Assembly: GCA_027422505.1 (NCBI GenBank)
Contig: JAPQWV010000127.1
Span: 1,302,001 to 1,366,000 of the forward strand
Direction of reading: 5' to 3'
DNA: 64,000 nt
DNA from: Craterostigma plantagineum
Taxonomy: Eukaryota; Streptophyta; Magnoliopsida; Lamiales; Linderniaceae
A program made the position numbers and the translations under genes. This document shows positions 23,278 to 36,012 of this stretch, piece by piece. Below the pieces are notes generated by a model that was not told the origin of the DNA, made no database searches, and worked only from the letters and a program-made list of their open reading frames with translations. How positions within the stretch are numbered: the first letter of the stretch is position 1; every line of letters starts with the position of its first letter.

Positions 23278-23522
23278 CTAATACATAAGCACATCCTATG
23301 CATGTGCAATATTTAAATATAAATATATTATTTATATATTAATTTATTATAAATTAAAATTTATAATTTAATTTTATTACTTTTATTATGTATAAGAAAA
23401 TTGATTTGAGGATAATTATAATACTTATCAACATCATGGATAAATTTATAATTATTATTGATACACCAAATTAATTAGATGGTAGTTACTCTAAGCATCT
23501 CCCACATAATAAAATAGAAAGA
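23278..23522 (-). mobile_element. short Helitron-like element, copy a
   Basis: On the minus strand it starts TCTTTCTATTTTATTATGTG (23522) and ends with gcacatgcataggatgtgc, then ttatgtattag (23278). It is 245 bp, noncoding, and highly similar to the neighbouring copy b. Its end reads TTAG instead of CTAG. Confidence 0.55.
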
Positions 23523-23676
23523 TGATAAAAGATGCTTTGGAAGAATCATTGTGATCAACGTCATATAATTTTGTAGTCCCGCTAATTTAACTAGTGTAAC
23601 GGCCAAATACTAATCTTGAGAGTTTGTCAAAATAATATTAATTGACCAACATATCGAACGCTGCTAATAATTAATA

Positions 23677-23928
23677 CTAGTACATAAGCGCATTCTATGC
23701 ATGTGCGATATTTACATATAAATATATTATTTCATATTTTAATTTATTATAAAATTAAATTTAATTTAATTACTTTTATTATGTATAAAAAATTGATTTG
23801 AGGATAAAATTGTAATATTTATCAATATCACGGGTATTTATAATTACCATTGACATACCAAATTAATTAGATGGTAGTTAGTAATTACTCTTAACTCTAA
23901 GCCTGTTCCACCTAATAAAATAGAAAGA
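23677..23928 (-). mobile_element. short Helitron-like element, copy b
   Basis: On the minus strand it starts TCTTTCTATTTTATTAGGTG (23928) and ends gcacatgcatagaatgcgc, then ttatgtactag|T (23677). 252 bp. It shares most of its interior with copy a, including the run ccaaattaattagatggtag. Confidence 0.6.
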
Positions 23929-24027
23929 TATTAATCATCTAAGAATTTTGTCATATAACAGAAGTTACGTCATGTTTTTACCAAGGCTAATGTCAACCCT
24001 TTTGATTCCGTACAGAAACAGATACCT

Positions 24028-24096
<69 letters not shown>

Positions 24097-25637
24097 TGCC
24101 GCGTATGAACTCTCTAGTTTGACCGCCGGCCCAATTAGGAAAGGTGGACTTCATTTCGATTGGTCACCCATTTTATATTTATTTCACTAATTATGATTGG
24201 TACTATGTATTTAATTTATTTGACTAAGATCCCCATGATTCAGATAGCAACAGTGGCCACTCTCGAATTATATTAGAGGCTTCGAGTACTTAATTTGTTC
24301 GATATCTGATGATTAAAAGCGACTCATTGCCTAACTACAACTAAACAAACAAAACCATATCCTTGATCTACCAAAATCATTAACATTGTTCCACTTGTCT
24401 ACGCATTGTTAAGTTCATTGACATTTGTCCAATAATGCCATCGTCGTTTTAATCAATATAGAAATACATATATAGTTAGGGTTGGAATGACCAAGTATCT
24501 CATTGTACTTCGATGTGCAGTTTTGCCTGGTAGGCTTTTACCTACTTACTATACAAGTCTTGACTACAAAAATATCGGATTGAAATTGAACCCAAGCTTC
24601 TCACTACACAACGATAAATAAAATTATCTTTATGGATATATATTTTTTATTAATGCCGATCATATCTAATATATTTGGAAGAACACGTATATAAAATTAT
24701 ATAAGGGGAGCACACAAGTCCGTGATCGATTAATACAATCTCAACAAATGTAGAAAGAAAACGCCAAAGCATGAAATAACATATACAAGAATGACACGTA
24801 CGTCAATCTTATCTCTAGAACCATTTTATTAGAACCAGCTCATTCACAAAAAACTTAATAGGCATGACAATAATAAAACAAAAAACCCCATGAAACCCTA
24901 GTTTGGATAGGATAAAAAGATAGCAATAATATAACATGGTTTGAAGGATGCGTACATATTTTAATCAAGCCCGCCGAATAAATATTATCATCTATCTGCA
25001 TCATATACGAGAAGACAAAAAGTGAAAAACACAAATGAAATAACGAGACTTTGAAACTTTCTTCATTCTTCTAGTGCCAATAAATGAACAACTAGCACGT
25101 TGAATAGTATATAAAGAGAGAGAATTATATATATAACAAAGCACATTCGTGGAAAAGCCTAAAATTTCAGCTCACCAACCCCTTCGATTAATAATATATA
25201 AAAGTCCAACACTAGGCGTGAAGGTCAACAAAATAATCAGTCATCACTGCTCCACAATATTACAGAGAGAGACTTGGCTTTATATATGCATACATACATA
25301 TAACTTTTAATTTTAACTGTAGGTAATAACGCGGCATTTATACGTACGAAAAGTATATGCTTATTCATAAACATTTGGTGAGCCCCTACGACGCTCTATA
25401 TAAATATCCAACTCCTTCATTCATTCTACTTCAAACTCATCATCACATCATTCATCATCTCATTGCCATTGATCGTCAATTTATCTTATACATTATATTT
25501 ATTTTATTAATTACCTCTCACTGATTGTAAGCCAAAGAGGGTTGGCTTATTCTTGACGGAGAGAGATATAGATATATATCGAAGGTGGTAATAACTTAAG
25601 TTGGAAAAAACATAGAAGAAAAACAAGATCAACGACG
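23929..25637. other. AT-rich intergenic region upstream of MFS copy 2
   Basis: Holds a (GA)n tract at 24032-24093 and otherwise AT-rich sequence. Probable promoter and leader of MFS copy 2 lie in the last several hundred bases (TATA-like tctatataaat near 25395). No gene is seen. Confidence 0.5.
24032..24093. repeat. (GA)n microsatellite
   Basis: About 60 bp of uninterrupted GA dinucleotides. Confidence 0.97.
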
Positions 25638-28600
25638 ATGGAGATATGGAAGAATGTGATACACATATTTGTGACCGTTTTCCTAACGAACTTTGCATCG
25701 TTGGTGGTGAATCCGACCATTGCTGACGTCACCATGGAGGCTGTCTGCCCTGGACAAGACGAGTGCTCGCTCGCCATTTATCTCACTGGTTTTCAACAAG
25801 CGGTATATATAACGAATCTTTTCTCTTCTTTTATGTTGGAAACTACCCTTTATTTATTAATGCATCCCAATAGTACATGTATATAATAGTTTTGGATCAT
25901 TGTTAGTATTTCCCTATGGTGCATATAGATTCGGAAACATCTCTTAATTACGAAAGTGCTTTCAATGTTTTAAAAGGTTTTCTTTTCTTTGTCCACGAAG
26001 AGAAAAAGCGGAAGCCGATAATCTCTTTTTTACTTTTTGTTTTCTTTTTTAATTGAAGTAATTGGAGCGTGGGCCCTACTCGTATCATGTAGAGGCCATA
26101 GGGTGGGTTGGTGCTTAAATTGAGGAATTCCTAACCCATTTTTATCTCAACAAAAGAACTAAGATTTAAAATGCAATATTGTAATAACCCTACCGGCTCG
26201 TTTGATAAGAATGTATAGGTGGGTGATGAGTGTGTATGATAAAATAACATTCTGTTTGTTATATGGGTAAAGTTATACAGACCTTGTATAGGTTTACAAG
26301 TCCACTGCGTGCAGATCGTTTATCGGCCCTGTATACAGATACCCATTATAAAGGTGGGTTTGTCAATACATATATTCTTAATACCAATTTTACCCTTATC
26401 TGCCCCAACTCCATATCTCTATTGCATCTTCATCCTTCATTTCCATCTCTCCAGCCATTTTTTTCTCCATCCATCTCCGTCGTCCTCCATCTCGAGGTTC
26501 ACCGTAATTCCCTCTCTATCAAGACCCCAATCTGATAATTTTCTCCGTCACTGTTGAGAATATTGTTATTAGCTCAGGTAACAAGTTAGAATCATACGAG
26601 GTTTTTTTGGGTTCTTGTGCTTTTCTTTGTGCTAGATTAATAGGCTATGGAAAAAGGTTTTAGTCTTTGCTTGATTTTTCAATCTTGGCAATAATTCGTT
26701 GATGAATTGCAGTGGTAGATCTAATTGCTAATAAAGCCTCTTGCATAGACCGATGAAGTTGTGAATTCTCTACTCTCAGCTTTGTTGGTATATGTCCTAG
26801 TTTCTTCGTCTCTCTTGAAGGCTATTAACTCTCGTAAGTTATGAGATTTTTTTATTATTAATTGCCTTGCAGAGATATGTCCATAGAAGATGATGAAGGT
26901 GTACTTTGTGCAATTGCTTGTGTGATAGCAGAGCATTTGTGTTGGATGAATTTACTAGTATTTCTTTTGTGGAAGAGTGTTCATGAGCGACATATGAGAA
27001 GACGTAATTGGTCTATGAAAGAAAAGATTCCGAAACAAATAGATTATCTGAATAGTCTTATTTCCGATGTTAATTATGCTGCACTGGACAACTTGAGGTT
27101 TAACAAGAATGCATTTGGGAGGTTGTGCAATATTCTTCAGATGTATTCGGGTTTGAAACCGTCCAAATATGTGGGAGTACATGAGATGGTGGCCATGTTC
27201 CTTGGCATCTTGTCTCATCACAAAAAGGCCCGCGTCCAAAAACATTCTTTCAAAAGGTCAACCGAGACGGTGTCTAGATACTTTAACAAGGTACTCAACG
27301 CAGTTTTAACACTTCATAAAATCCTTCTAGTGAAGCCTATTTCCGACAACAGCGGTACATCTTCATCTAGATTCAGGTTTTTTCAGGTAAAAAAGTAATT
27401 ATTTTTGTAAGATTAATTTGCATGCTTTTATCTTATTTCATTTATTTGTATTTTTTTAAAAGAATTGTGCAGGGGCTTTGGATGGTACATACATTGGCAT
27501 AAGAGTGCGTGCGGACGAAAAGGCAAGGTATAGAAATCGCAAATCCCAAATATCCACCAATGTGCTAGGGGTGTGTGATGAAAATATGAATTTTATATAC
27601 GTATTGGCTGGATGGGAGGGCTCCGCAGCAGATAGTAGAGTATTGCAAGATGCTCTATCACGCCAAGATGGATTCCGTGTTCGTAAAGGTATGTATTTCC
27701 AATGTTAATGCACAATGTTATGTCGTGTTTCAGATTATATATGTATCCTTACAGTGCTATTTGTCCTTATAGGGACCTATTATTTGTGTGACAACGGATA
27801 TGCTAATTCTGAAGGTTTTCTAGCACCATATCGGGGTGTACGATACCACTTGTCAGAATGGGGAACTGGGAGTCGAACTCCTCAAAATGCAAAGGAGTAC
27901 TTTAATATGAGACATGCTTCAGCTAGAAATGTAATTGAGCGAGCATGGGGTCTCATGAAAATGAGGTGGAATATTTTGGAGAGTGCATGTTTCTATCCAG
28001 TGAAGACTCAAAATCGTATAGTGTTGGCATGTGCGCTTCTCCATAACTTTCTACGAAGGGAGATACCGGTTGACCCACTCGAAGAATTGGTTCCGGAAGA
28101 TTATGTTAATGAGAATGCTGATAATGCTTATGCAGAAGATGACATTCGCACAATTGAGAGCACAACAATTTGGAATGCGTGGCGTGATGAATATGCAACA
28201 ATCATGTACGACGAGTGGAGGCTATCTAGAGGATATCTATGAGTTGTACATTGTTGTCTGATAACATTTTCATTTCATTCATTTAGATTTCATGTGATAC
28301 ATTTCTTTTATGATTATGTGTATTAGACAACATGCTTAATCTCTGTTGTATTTTCAGAAGTTTTAGAAATTATTTTTGGGAACTGTTGTTATTCTCTAGA
28401 CATTATCAGTTTCTTTTTCTTCTTGAATGAATAGGAATCAGATGGTAATAAGGTTATCAGATGGCAAGGTAACATCCATGCGAATTCATACTTTCTTCAG
28501 TATACTAACACAACATAAACTAACTGATCAATTCAAAACACATAATCCATTCCCAAAACTACATAATCAATACCAATCCATCAAGAAAAAATACAACTTG

Positions 28601-31600
28601 GAAGTGACAAAAGCTGAAGCAATACATGCCAAAATGCTACATAACCGAGACCAATCAATCAAATAAAATACAACTTACAGTGACAAAAATTGATAAGTAT
28701 TTCATATAATACATTGCCAAAACACAACATAACCGGAGACCCAAACAAAATAGAACATGAATGAACAAAAGTTTTGCCAAAGACACTATTAACATTCACC
28801 TTTCATGTCTCTAACAAGTGTCATGACTATAGACTCCCGCTCAGCATCGTTTGACCTTAGAAAATAATTAAGCCTCACCGGATTAGATGCAATCGCTTCG
28901 GCTATTGAAAAACGCTGTGACGAGGTCAAGTTAACCGGCATGGTTCGAATAATTTCAGTAGCCATAATCTGTTTCTCCTCCATGTCACGAGCCACTCCAA
29001 GCTTCGAACTAAGGCCTTCCAGACGAGCACATGTCTTTGCATTAAGCTCAGTCATGTGATCCAATACCATCTCTATGGAAGCATCAAACTTCCTTGGCCT
29101 CTTTCCTGATTTAATACCCGTAGAATCTGGTTCAGGTACTTTCGATCGATCTTTGTTACACTCTGTTTCACGATTAAAGTTTCCTTCGGAAGTATCACCA
29201 CCACAAAAAGTAGACTCTTCGTAGGACTGGTTTGGGATCGATTTAATTCCTTCTAAATACAATGTTGCCTCCTCTATCCCTAATGTCCTTTTATCAGATC
29301 CAGCCGTAGACCCTTCTGTTCCCCCAGAGCCTTCTATCTCCACCAAATGATCATCTACTTTTCTCTTTTTAGGTAATGCATCAGTGAAACTCATTGAAGC
29401 CGCTCCAGTAGCTCTGTCCTTTCCAAATATTTGTTGCCAATCATAATAGAAAGGCCATGTTTTGTATCGCAAAGCATATAATCTTGGTGAAGCCTACAAT
29501 TTCACGTACGACATGGATAATTATTATTTCGAATGAGAACAGAACAACAAAAAAGCGAAACCCCTACCTTCTGCAATTCATCCCAAACCTCGTCAGATGC
29601 ATCTAACATGTTGGTAAGGTTGTTAAATCCTGTACCAGATTTAGACAAAAAATCAACCAATTGATAATACTCCCTTTTCCAATGGTGAACCTTTGAGTGG
29701 ATGTGCGGTTGTGCTCGAATATCAGATTCCGGTTTCCATTTCTTGAAAATTGACTCGATAGCATTGTGGTAGCCTGCTCTAAATCCGTTCTCTATTCTCC
29801 ATCCTTCTTCGACTACCTGCTTCAATGCGATAATAAGAATTTTCTCCTCGTCTGGCCTCCATAAGCGCTTCGATTTTTTCTCATCATTTTCTTCATTACC
29901 ACTGGTTCCTTGTTTTTTTCTCATTCTGTCGTGTCAATTGCCCCAGAGATTTATTGGCGGAGAAGACTAGGGTTTTCTTCCTTTCTTCAAACTTGCTGGT
30001 GGTTGCTTATTTCCCAAATGAAGTGGAGTGGAACGATGGGGGTAGAAAAGCAAAAATAATTAAGGGCAAAAATGTCATCTAAGCATTTTTAAGAAATTCC
30101 ATACCCATCTATAACAACCGTATCAAACATCTGTATATTATTACCCAAATAATTAATACACACATATCAAACATAAAAATATTTATATCAACAAAATCCC
30201 TGTATAACCATACACAAATAACTTATACCCACCAAATCCAAAAACATCGATATCAAACGAGCCCTACATAACAGATGACATCCCAACCATTCATTCCATT
30301 TTCTTGCCAATATTAGTGGGTGCTCACCAAAGTTCAGCGTAATGAACAGTTCCCCGACCAAACTATTGTCAATTAAGTTAAATTAAAATCTAACTACTAA
30401 TATATAATTAAATTAAGGTACATCTACACATAAATACCCAATTGCATAAAATTTTTACACATAGGTACCCATGTCAGAAAATTTTACAGATAGGTACCCC
30501 AGTTAATTTTTACCAGTTTCTTTAGTCATGCCGTACCTTCCTGTGTGTATATTGCGTACCATAACACATTGATATAGGATACCTAAATGTAGCATACGTC
30601 CTACCTACGGCATACCTGTGTGTTACATAGGGCGTACCTAAATGTAGCATACGTCGTACGATTTTCTGTTATATAGGGTACTCAAATGTGTTGATATAGG
30701 GTACCCAAATGTGTTATATGGTGTACCTTCGGGGATCGGGTACTTATGTGCAAAAAATTTATTCTGTTAGGTACCACATATAAAAAAATTCTGACGAGGT
30801 ACTAAATTACAAGTTTTTATCAAAATATGTACTTATGTGTAAAGACAAATTAAATTAAATGTTGTGAATATATACTTAATTTTTAATTCGATGTCGTCGT
30901 CACAGATTGCCGGCGTAGGCTCGGTGATTATGATGCCGTTGATCGGAAATTTGTCGGACAAGTACGGCCGGAAAATCATGCTCACCATTCCTTTGACCCT
31001 CTCAATCATTCCCTTCGGTAATTATAATACTACTAAAAAATAATTTCGGACGAAGATTCTCCTTAATAATACTTCCTAATCCTTATAACCATTAAATGTA
31101 CACGTGGCACGCATGCAGTGATACTGGCAGTAAAGAGGACGACTGAGTTTTTCTACATTTACTACGCCGTGAAGACGCTCACCGCCATGGTCACCGACGG
31201 CGGCATCATTTGCCTATCACTCAGTTACCTGGTAACTAAATTAAAGCTAAAATTCTTCCCAAACCCACGAAAAAAAATTCAGACATAATTAATTATATGT
31301 ACATAAATTATATAGGCCGACAACGTATCTGAAGGAAAGCGCGTGTCGGCGTTTGGGCTTTTGTCCGGCGTAGTTTCCGCCGCAACTGTTTGTGGAACCT
31401 TAGCCGCTCGTCTGCTGCCCACCGCTCGCATTTATCAGACGGCCGCCGTTTCCTCGGTCGTCGCCGCCGTCTACATGAAAGTCTTCTTAGCCGACAAGCC
31501 AGCCGCCGGAGACGGCGGCGCCGGCGAATTGGAGCAGCCCATCCTGGCGGCGGCGGCCGGCGAAGCCAGTCAAGAAAGCGCAGACTTGATCGCCAAAATT

Positions 31601-32829
31601 TCGCTGCCAAAGGAAATTATTCGCCTGCTTAGGAGTAGGTAATAAAATCAGACGAACTAACATCTCTAAGGCTCCTTTCTCTCTTACGTAGTCGAATTTT
31701 AGCTAACCTTTCGTCGTCTTTTTTTTTTATTTTTTATTTTCTTGCGCAGTTTTACGGTGTCGTTGGTATCCGTCGTCGCGTTCTTCAACAGCCTGGCCGA
31801 GGCGGGGATTCAGTCGTTCTTAATGGTATGCAAAAATTGCGTCGGATATTACTGCGTTTTTGCGATTATCGTAATGCGCTTACGTAGTCTAATTATCGAA
31901 CTGTCGAAATTTACGGCGGCGAACGTGTTATTATTTGCAGTATTACTTGAAAGCGCGGTTCCACTTTCAAAAAGACCAGTTTGCCGATATATGGCTGATC
32001 ACGTACGTCGCCGCGACTATATCGAACGTAAGACCAAATATCGATCTAACGATTACTTTCCCGCAAAAATTTTGTTTGGCTTATATTCGTCGCGCTCTAT
32101 CTACAGATGGTTTTAATGCCTTTGCTCGGCCCACTTCTCGGGGAGGAGACATTGCTCTGCGTAGGGCTATTCGCCGGATTTTTGAATGTATGTATTGCCC
32201 GCCATTATTCCATCATAGGTCTTTCTCTTCACGATTTGCGAACACGGTTATTTCATTACGTTGACGGGAAAAATATCGACTATTACAGATGCTGCTCGAC
32301 AGCGTAGCATGGGCGCCGTGGGTGCCCTACGCTTCGGCGTTTTTGGGGATCTTTCTCTTCCTAGCGAGTCCAAGCGTGAGTTTTCTAGCACGATATTATC
32401 CTCTGTCTTCGTTTTCTTTTTATGAGAACGGCGACTGAAAAAGGAACATATTTTTGTGGCGCAGATACGATGCATAATCTCGAAACACGTCGGGCCTTAC
32501 GAGCAAGGCATTGCTCAGGGATGTTTGATGGGCATCACCTCTTTCGCAAACGTCATATCTCCTATCATTTACAGCCCTCTTTCAGCTCTGTTTTTGTCGG
32601 ACGGTGCGCCTTTTTATTTCCCGGGTTTCAGCATCCTCTGTGTTGGGCTTGGCTGGGTAAGTCATAATACTCTATATCACCCATATTTGCCTAAAAGTAG
32701 CAGCTTTTCATTTAATTTTGTTGTTTTTGTAAAACGACGCAGTTTATCGGTTTCGTTCTGAGCACGGTGATAAAGATTCGACCGCTGTTACGGGGCAGAA
32801 CCCTAAGCGAGCCCTGCCTCTTGGCCTGA
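25638..32829 (+). CDS. MFS transporter, TCR/At2g16970-like, tandem copy 2
   Basis: Paralog of the gene at 19.0-22.7 kb with the same fold and motifs. Ten exons: 25638-25802, 30906-31017, 31119-31231, 31316-31638, 31750-31825, 31941-32027, 32107-32187, 32289-32375, 32465-32656, 32743-32829, total 440 aa. Conserved parts are FVTVFLTNFASLVVNPTIAD, MPLIGNLSDKYGRKIMLT (MFS loop 2-3 signature), ADNVSEGKRVSAFGLLSG, YYLKARFHFQKDQFADIWL and SKHVGPYEQGIAQGCLMG. Exon 9 equals exons 9-11 of copy 1 with no introns between them. Exon 4 is markedly GC-rich (PAAGDGGAGELEQPI loop), unlike copy 1. Intron 1 is 5.1 kb because it contains a PIF/Harbinger transposon and a foldback. The frame is intact, but whether the long intron is spliced well is unknown. 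Confidence 0.87.
26877..28242 (+). CDS. PIF/Harbinger (HARBI1-like) DDE transposase
   Basis: Catalyses excision and insertion of the element. Three exons, 26877-27386, 27463-27688 and 27773-28242, join in frame to 401 aa. The N-terminal part has the DUF8040-like helical region (SGLKPSKYVGVHEMVAMFLG). The DDE_Tnp_4 catalytic core shows D in GALDGTYIGIRV, D in GWEGSAADSRVLQDAL and E in RNVIERAWGLMKMRWNI. The start is the first ATG after a probable leader-intron acceptor at 26870-26872. No stop or frameshift interrupts the protein, so the catalytic triad is complete. The C-terminus is acidic (NENADNAYAEDDI), common in this family. Confidence 0.9.
28789..29924 (-). CDS. PIF/Harbinger Myb/SANT-like ORF1 protein
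   Basis: DNA-binding partner that, in Ping/mPing and PIF systems, is needed with the transposase for mobility. Exons 29568-29924 and 28789-29493, total 353 aa. The N-terminal Myb/SANT-like domain reads RLWRPDEEKILIIALKQVV, then GFRAGYHNAIESIFKKW and HHWKREYYQLVDFLSKSGTG, then DEVWDELQK. The C-terminal half has the basic patch LPKKRKVD (possible NLS) and a helical end. The frame is open throughout. It is transcribed toward the transposase gene, leaving about 546 bp between their stop codons. Confidence 0.85.
30414..30845. mobile_element. foldback element with internal gtaccc repeats, MFS2 intron 1
   Basis: The arms ggtacatctacacataaata and the inverted tgtacttatgtgtaaaga define the ends. The interior repeats units like tatagggtacccaaatgtg and gtcagaaaattttac / [20 protein letters not shown] inverted pieces. 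About 430 bp, noncoding. Ends approximate; layout resembles family A (18.5 and 51.8 kb) but the sequence differs. Confidence 0.6.
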
Positions 32830-33052
32830 TTCTACGACAAATATGTATATACAGAGAATGGATTAGTTTGTGTATCTTAATATATGCTAAGAAGACATTT
32901 ATTCTTTCATATAAGAATATGGTAGTAGTAAGTGTATCCATATTGAACAATAACTTGATAGTTTTTGCTGAAAGCATGATATGATTTTTCTACACTTCAG
33001 TTCTCTATTTACAAAACAACATACCGAATTAACGTCGGGTTTTAGGACAAAG

Positions 33053-35516
33053 TCAAGACGAGCCTTCAGCGCTCACTGCATCTTCTTCTTCGTCGTTGTC
33101 GTCTTCGTCTGAAGAACCGTTGTTATCGTCTTCAAACGACAGAAGAAACTGAAACAGATCAGTACTATCTTCTCTGCCCTGAGACGAGTTTCCCATTTGC
33201 CTCTGAACGGATAATAATCGAAACATGAGCTCCTCGGGAGATCCCATACTGTGCATCCACACCTTTGGCCTCGGTCTACGCTGAAAGTCGAAACATCGTG
33301 TTAGGGTTGTAGAAGTACTATTTCTTTGATCGACCATGAGAGTAAAAGGGTAACACTTGAATACAATTTTATAGTGATGATCTACTTATGTGGACGCACA
33401 TCTCTTTATTTCAAGCGAGAATTCGAGAAATTGATGGACAGAACGATAACGAAAAGAAGAAATGTCCAAACCTTTTGAATGTTTCTAGGCAGGGAAGCTC
33501 TAACAATGGACTTTGGAACCCATACTTTGACATCATGCTCTAATCCACTGCTTGCAAGGACTGTATCATGGGGATGGGATTCGACGCAGTTCACTATTTC
33601 CTTATCTGCTTCCATGACGCGAATAAGCTGCCCACCCTTTTTCTTCCAAATGAAGATTCGACCGCAGTCTGATCCACTGACGACGTACTCGCTTTTGGGC
33701 CCGAAGAAATTCACACCCTTCACAGTCTCACAGTTTCGATGCCCTTTGTAGGCCTGTGGAGCAGCTTTTGCATTGTTTTCGGAGTTCGCAGGAGATGTAT
33801 CAGCTTCATTGATGCCATTGTGGCCTTGCGAAGTGAAATTGGGTTCAGGACCTAGTCCCAAATCGCTGGCGAAAAGGTAGATAAACTCGTTAATGTATGA
33901 CACGAGAAGTTCGTTCTGGTCAGAGAATGCCAACCCAGTTATTTCCACGTGCTTGTCATCGATCAAATGTGGGGGGCAGAAGAAGTCGACGGGCCTGTCC
34001 AAATCAGAAGATGCATCCCATTTCGTCTTGCGAATGTCATATAACCGAGCGAATTGATCTGACCCACCAACGGATAGGAGATTAGGATTTCTTGCTATGT
34101 CAATTGCATTGAGACTGGTGGATGACAAATGACGATGTCTCTCGCTAGGTTTGCCACGGCAAGTTAGAAAGTGTGTGGCATGCCCAGTTCTCAGATCAAT
34201 CTGTGCACATCGTTAGACAGTAGAAAATTCAATTCTTGAGATATATATATATTTTTTTTTTATATGAAGAGTATATAATCCTTATATACAAAAAAAAAGA
34301 ACTTTGAACTGCTTTTTCGTGTTCAAGTTAATGAACTCACACGCTGAACCAACCCGTCATCTCCGCAGGTATAGAAAACATGAGAACTTCCCGGTTCAAT
34401 GGCTAGTTTCTGTGCACGCCCACGATGCTTTGCCAGCAATGTGGTCTCAACTTTTCCACCTTCAAGAATCTGAGCGAGTCTCACCTGAATGTATAATCTC
34501 AATTCCATGAGAGTCAAATTTTGAAAAGTAAGCTTCAGCTCAGCCGAGATGAGCGCACAGAAGCAGACATCAGGAGAAAAATAATCACCTGTCCATCAGC
34601 AGCACATGTAACAATGCTTCTATCATTGGTATAAGGCATGAATTTTGCGTGGAAAACATTGTTATGATGGCCGGAGTGGAATGAGAGCTGAACTCGACCA
34701 GTCTCCCAATTCCAGCAAATAACCCTCTTGTCATCAGAACCCGACACAAGAATATCACCAGTGGCGTTGAAGCTGAGAGTGTTTACACAACCTTGATGTT
34801 TGTCTAGCTTGCGTAGGATGTCAAATCGAAGCACAAGATCCTGGCCACAACAAACACACCATCAGGTATGCCCAGAAATAATCAGAAAATTTGGAAATAA
34901 ACTATACAACAATGTTCATTTTAGCAAGGATAACTACATTAATATCCATAAAAAGTACAGACAATTACTGAACACACAGGTGACATTCTGAAATACAACC
35001 GCACCATCATATTTCATTGAGCTCGCAGACTAGAAAAGCTGGATTTCTTTAATAAAATAACGTTTATGCACAAAAAATCGACCCAGGTCAGGTTGCAAGG
35101 ATATAATCCATGAATGCCTTAAAAATTGTTTCTTGGGTAGTCGAATTATCTGGGATGGTGCTTCCCAAAATACAAGACAATATACGTGAAGATAAAATCT
35201 CCTTTCACAAAGAAAATAAACTCCATTACAGTCTAAACCAACCGATTGATCACACCTAAAGGCATCTCTTATACCACGGCACAACACCACACACAACCCC
35301 CTAAAGGCACATGCAATCAGCGGACAAATACATAACTTCGTGAAGCAACAAAAAACGAGGGAATTTGAGAATAAACGCGTGACAGAAACGAGTAATATGG
35401 AAATAAACCTCAGAAGCGACTAGGCGGTGACAGAAATTCCGAGCGGAGAGTTCTCCCAGCTCGCGTTTCCAAACATCAACGATCGCCGACTCCGTTCCAC
35501 GTCTCTTCATTGCCAT
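33053..35516 (-). CDS. DCAF8-like WD40-repeat protein
   Basis: WD40 propeller likely to act as a substrate receptor for CUL4-DDB1 ubiquitin ligase, by homology to the DCAF8/At4g38480 group. Exons 35409-35516, 34589-34840, 34341-34484, 33472-34200, 33053-33280, total 486 aa. The start MAMKRRGTESAIVDVWKREL is conserved. Propeller blades show KLDKHQGCVNTLSFNATGDI, LVSGSDDKRVICWNWETG, GSDQFARLYDIRKT, VSGSDCGRIFIWKKKGG and LASSGLEHDVKVWVP. The C-terminus is strongly acidic (DDNNGSSDEDDNDEEED). All introns are GT-AG and the frame is intact. It converges on MFS copy 2 with 223 bp between stops. Confidence 0.88.
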
Positions 35517-36012
35517 CTATAATTGCCGATCCTGATGAAGAGTGCTCAGCGCCACGCCACAGAATCAATAAATAGGTGTCAATCAGCTACACGCGATATT
35601 AAAATCGAATTATTCATCTTAGAACAGCGCATCAATCCATGTCTGTGTGTATGATTTGTGAAGACTCTTATGGACTATCTGACGTTTGGGAAAGAGGACA
35701 GAGATGACTGATAAGAGTGGAGGAACTGGGAATTGTTTATAATCAAGAGAAAAAACATGATATTTATCGGAACAGTTTTCATATTGCACCCTTGAATTAG
35801 ACATATCTTGCGAAGTACCCTTGAATAACTTTATTTATACTTTGCCGCCGTTAAAAAGTCATATTGGCAGATTACACCCTCTGAAATAAGTAAACTCCGA
35901 AGAAAAGGGCACTTTGGTCCATTCAATACATTACAAAAATAAATCCTCTGCTCTTATTAATCTAAGCTTCAAAATTGTTTCTTCTAAGCTGAGCTGCGCC
36001 ACCGTCGATCGG
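35517..36012. other. spacer: DCAF8-like promoter and MSL 3' flank
   Basis: Both flanking genes are on the minus strand. No additional gene or repeat is recognised. Confidence 0.5.

Larger units (their letters stand above)
26194..30264. mobile_element. apparently autonomous PIF/Harbinger DNA transposon, 4071 bp
   Basis: The ends cggctcgtttgata (26194) and tatcaaacgagccc (30264) form 14-bp terminal inverted repeats with one mismatch, flanked by the 3-bp direct repeat TAC (26191-26193, 30265-30267). A 3-bp duplication and GGSCTCGTTTG-like ends fit PIF/Harbinger. It encodes the two proteins typical of the superfamily in convergent orientation: a DDE transposase (+) and a Myb/SANT-like protein (-). 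Both are intact on paper. It lies within intron 1 of MFS copy 2. Confidence 0.88.

Noticed and set aside
23948..24190. Frame encoding an Arg-Glu dipeptide repeat
   Set aside because: Translation of the GA microsatellite; no flanking coding signal.
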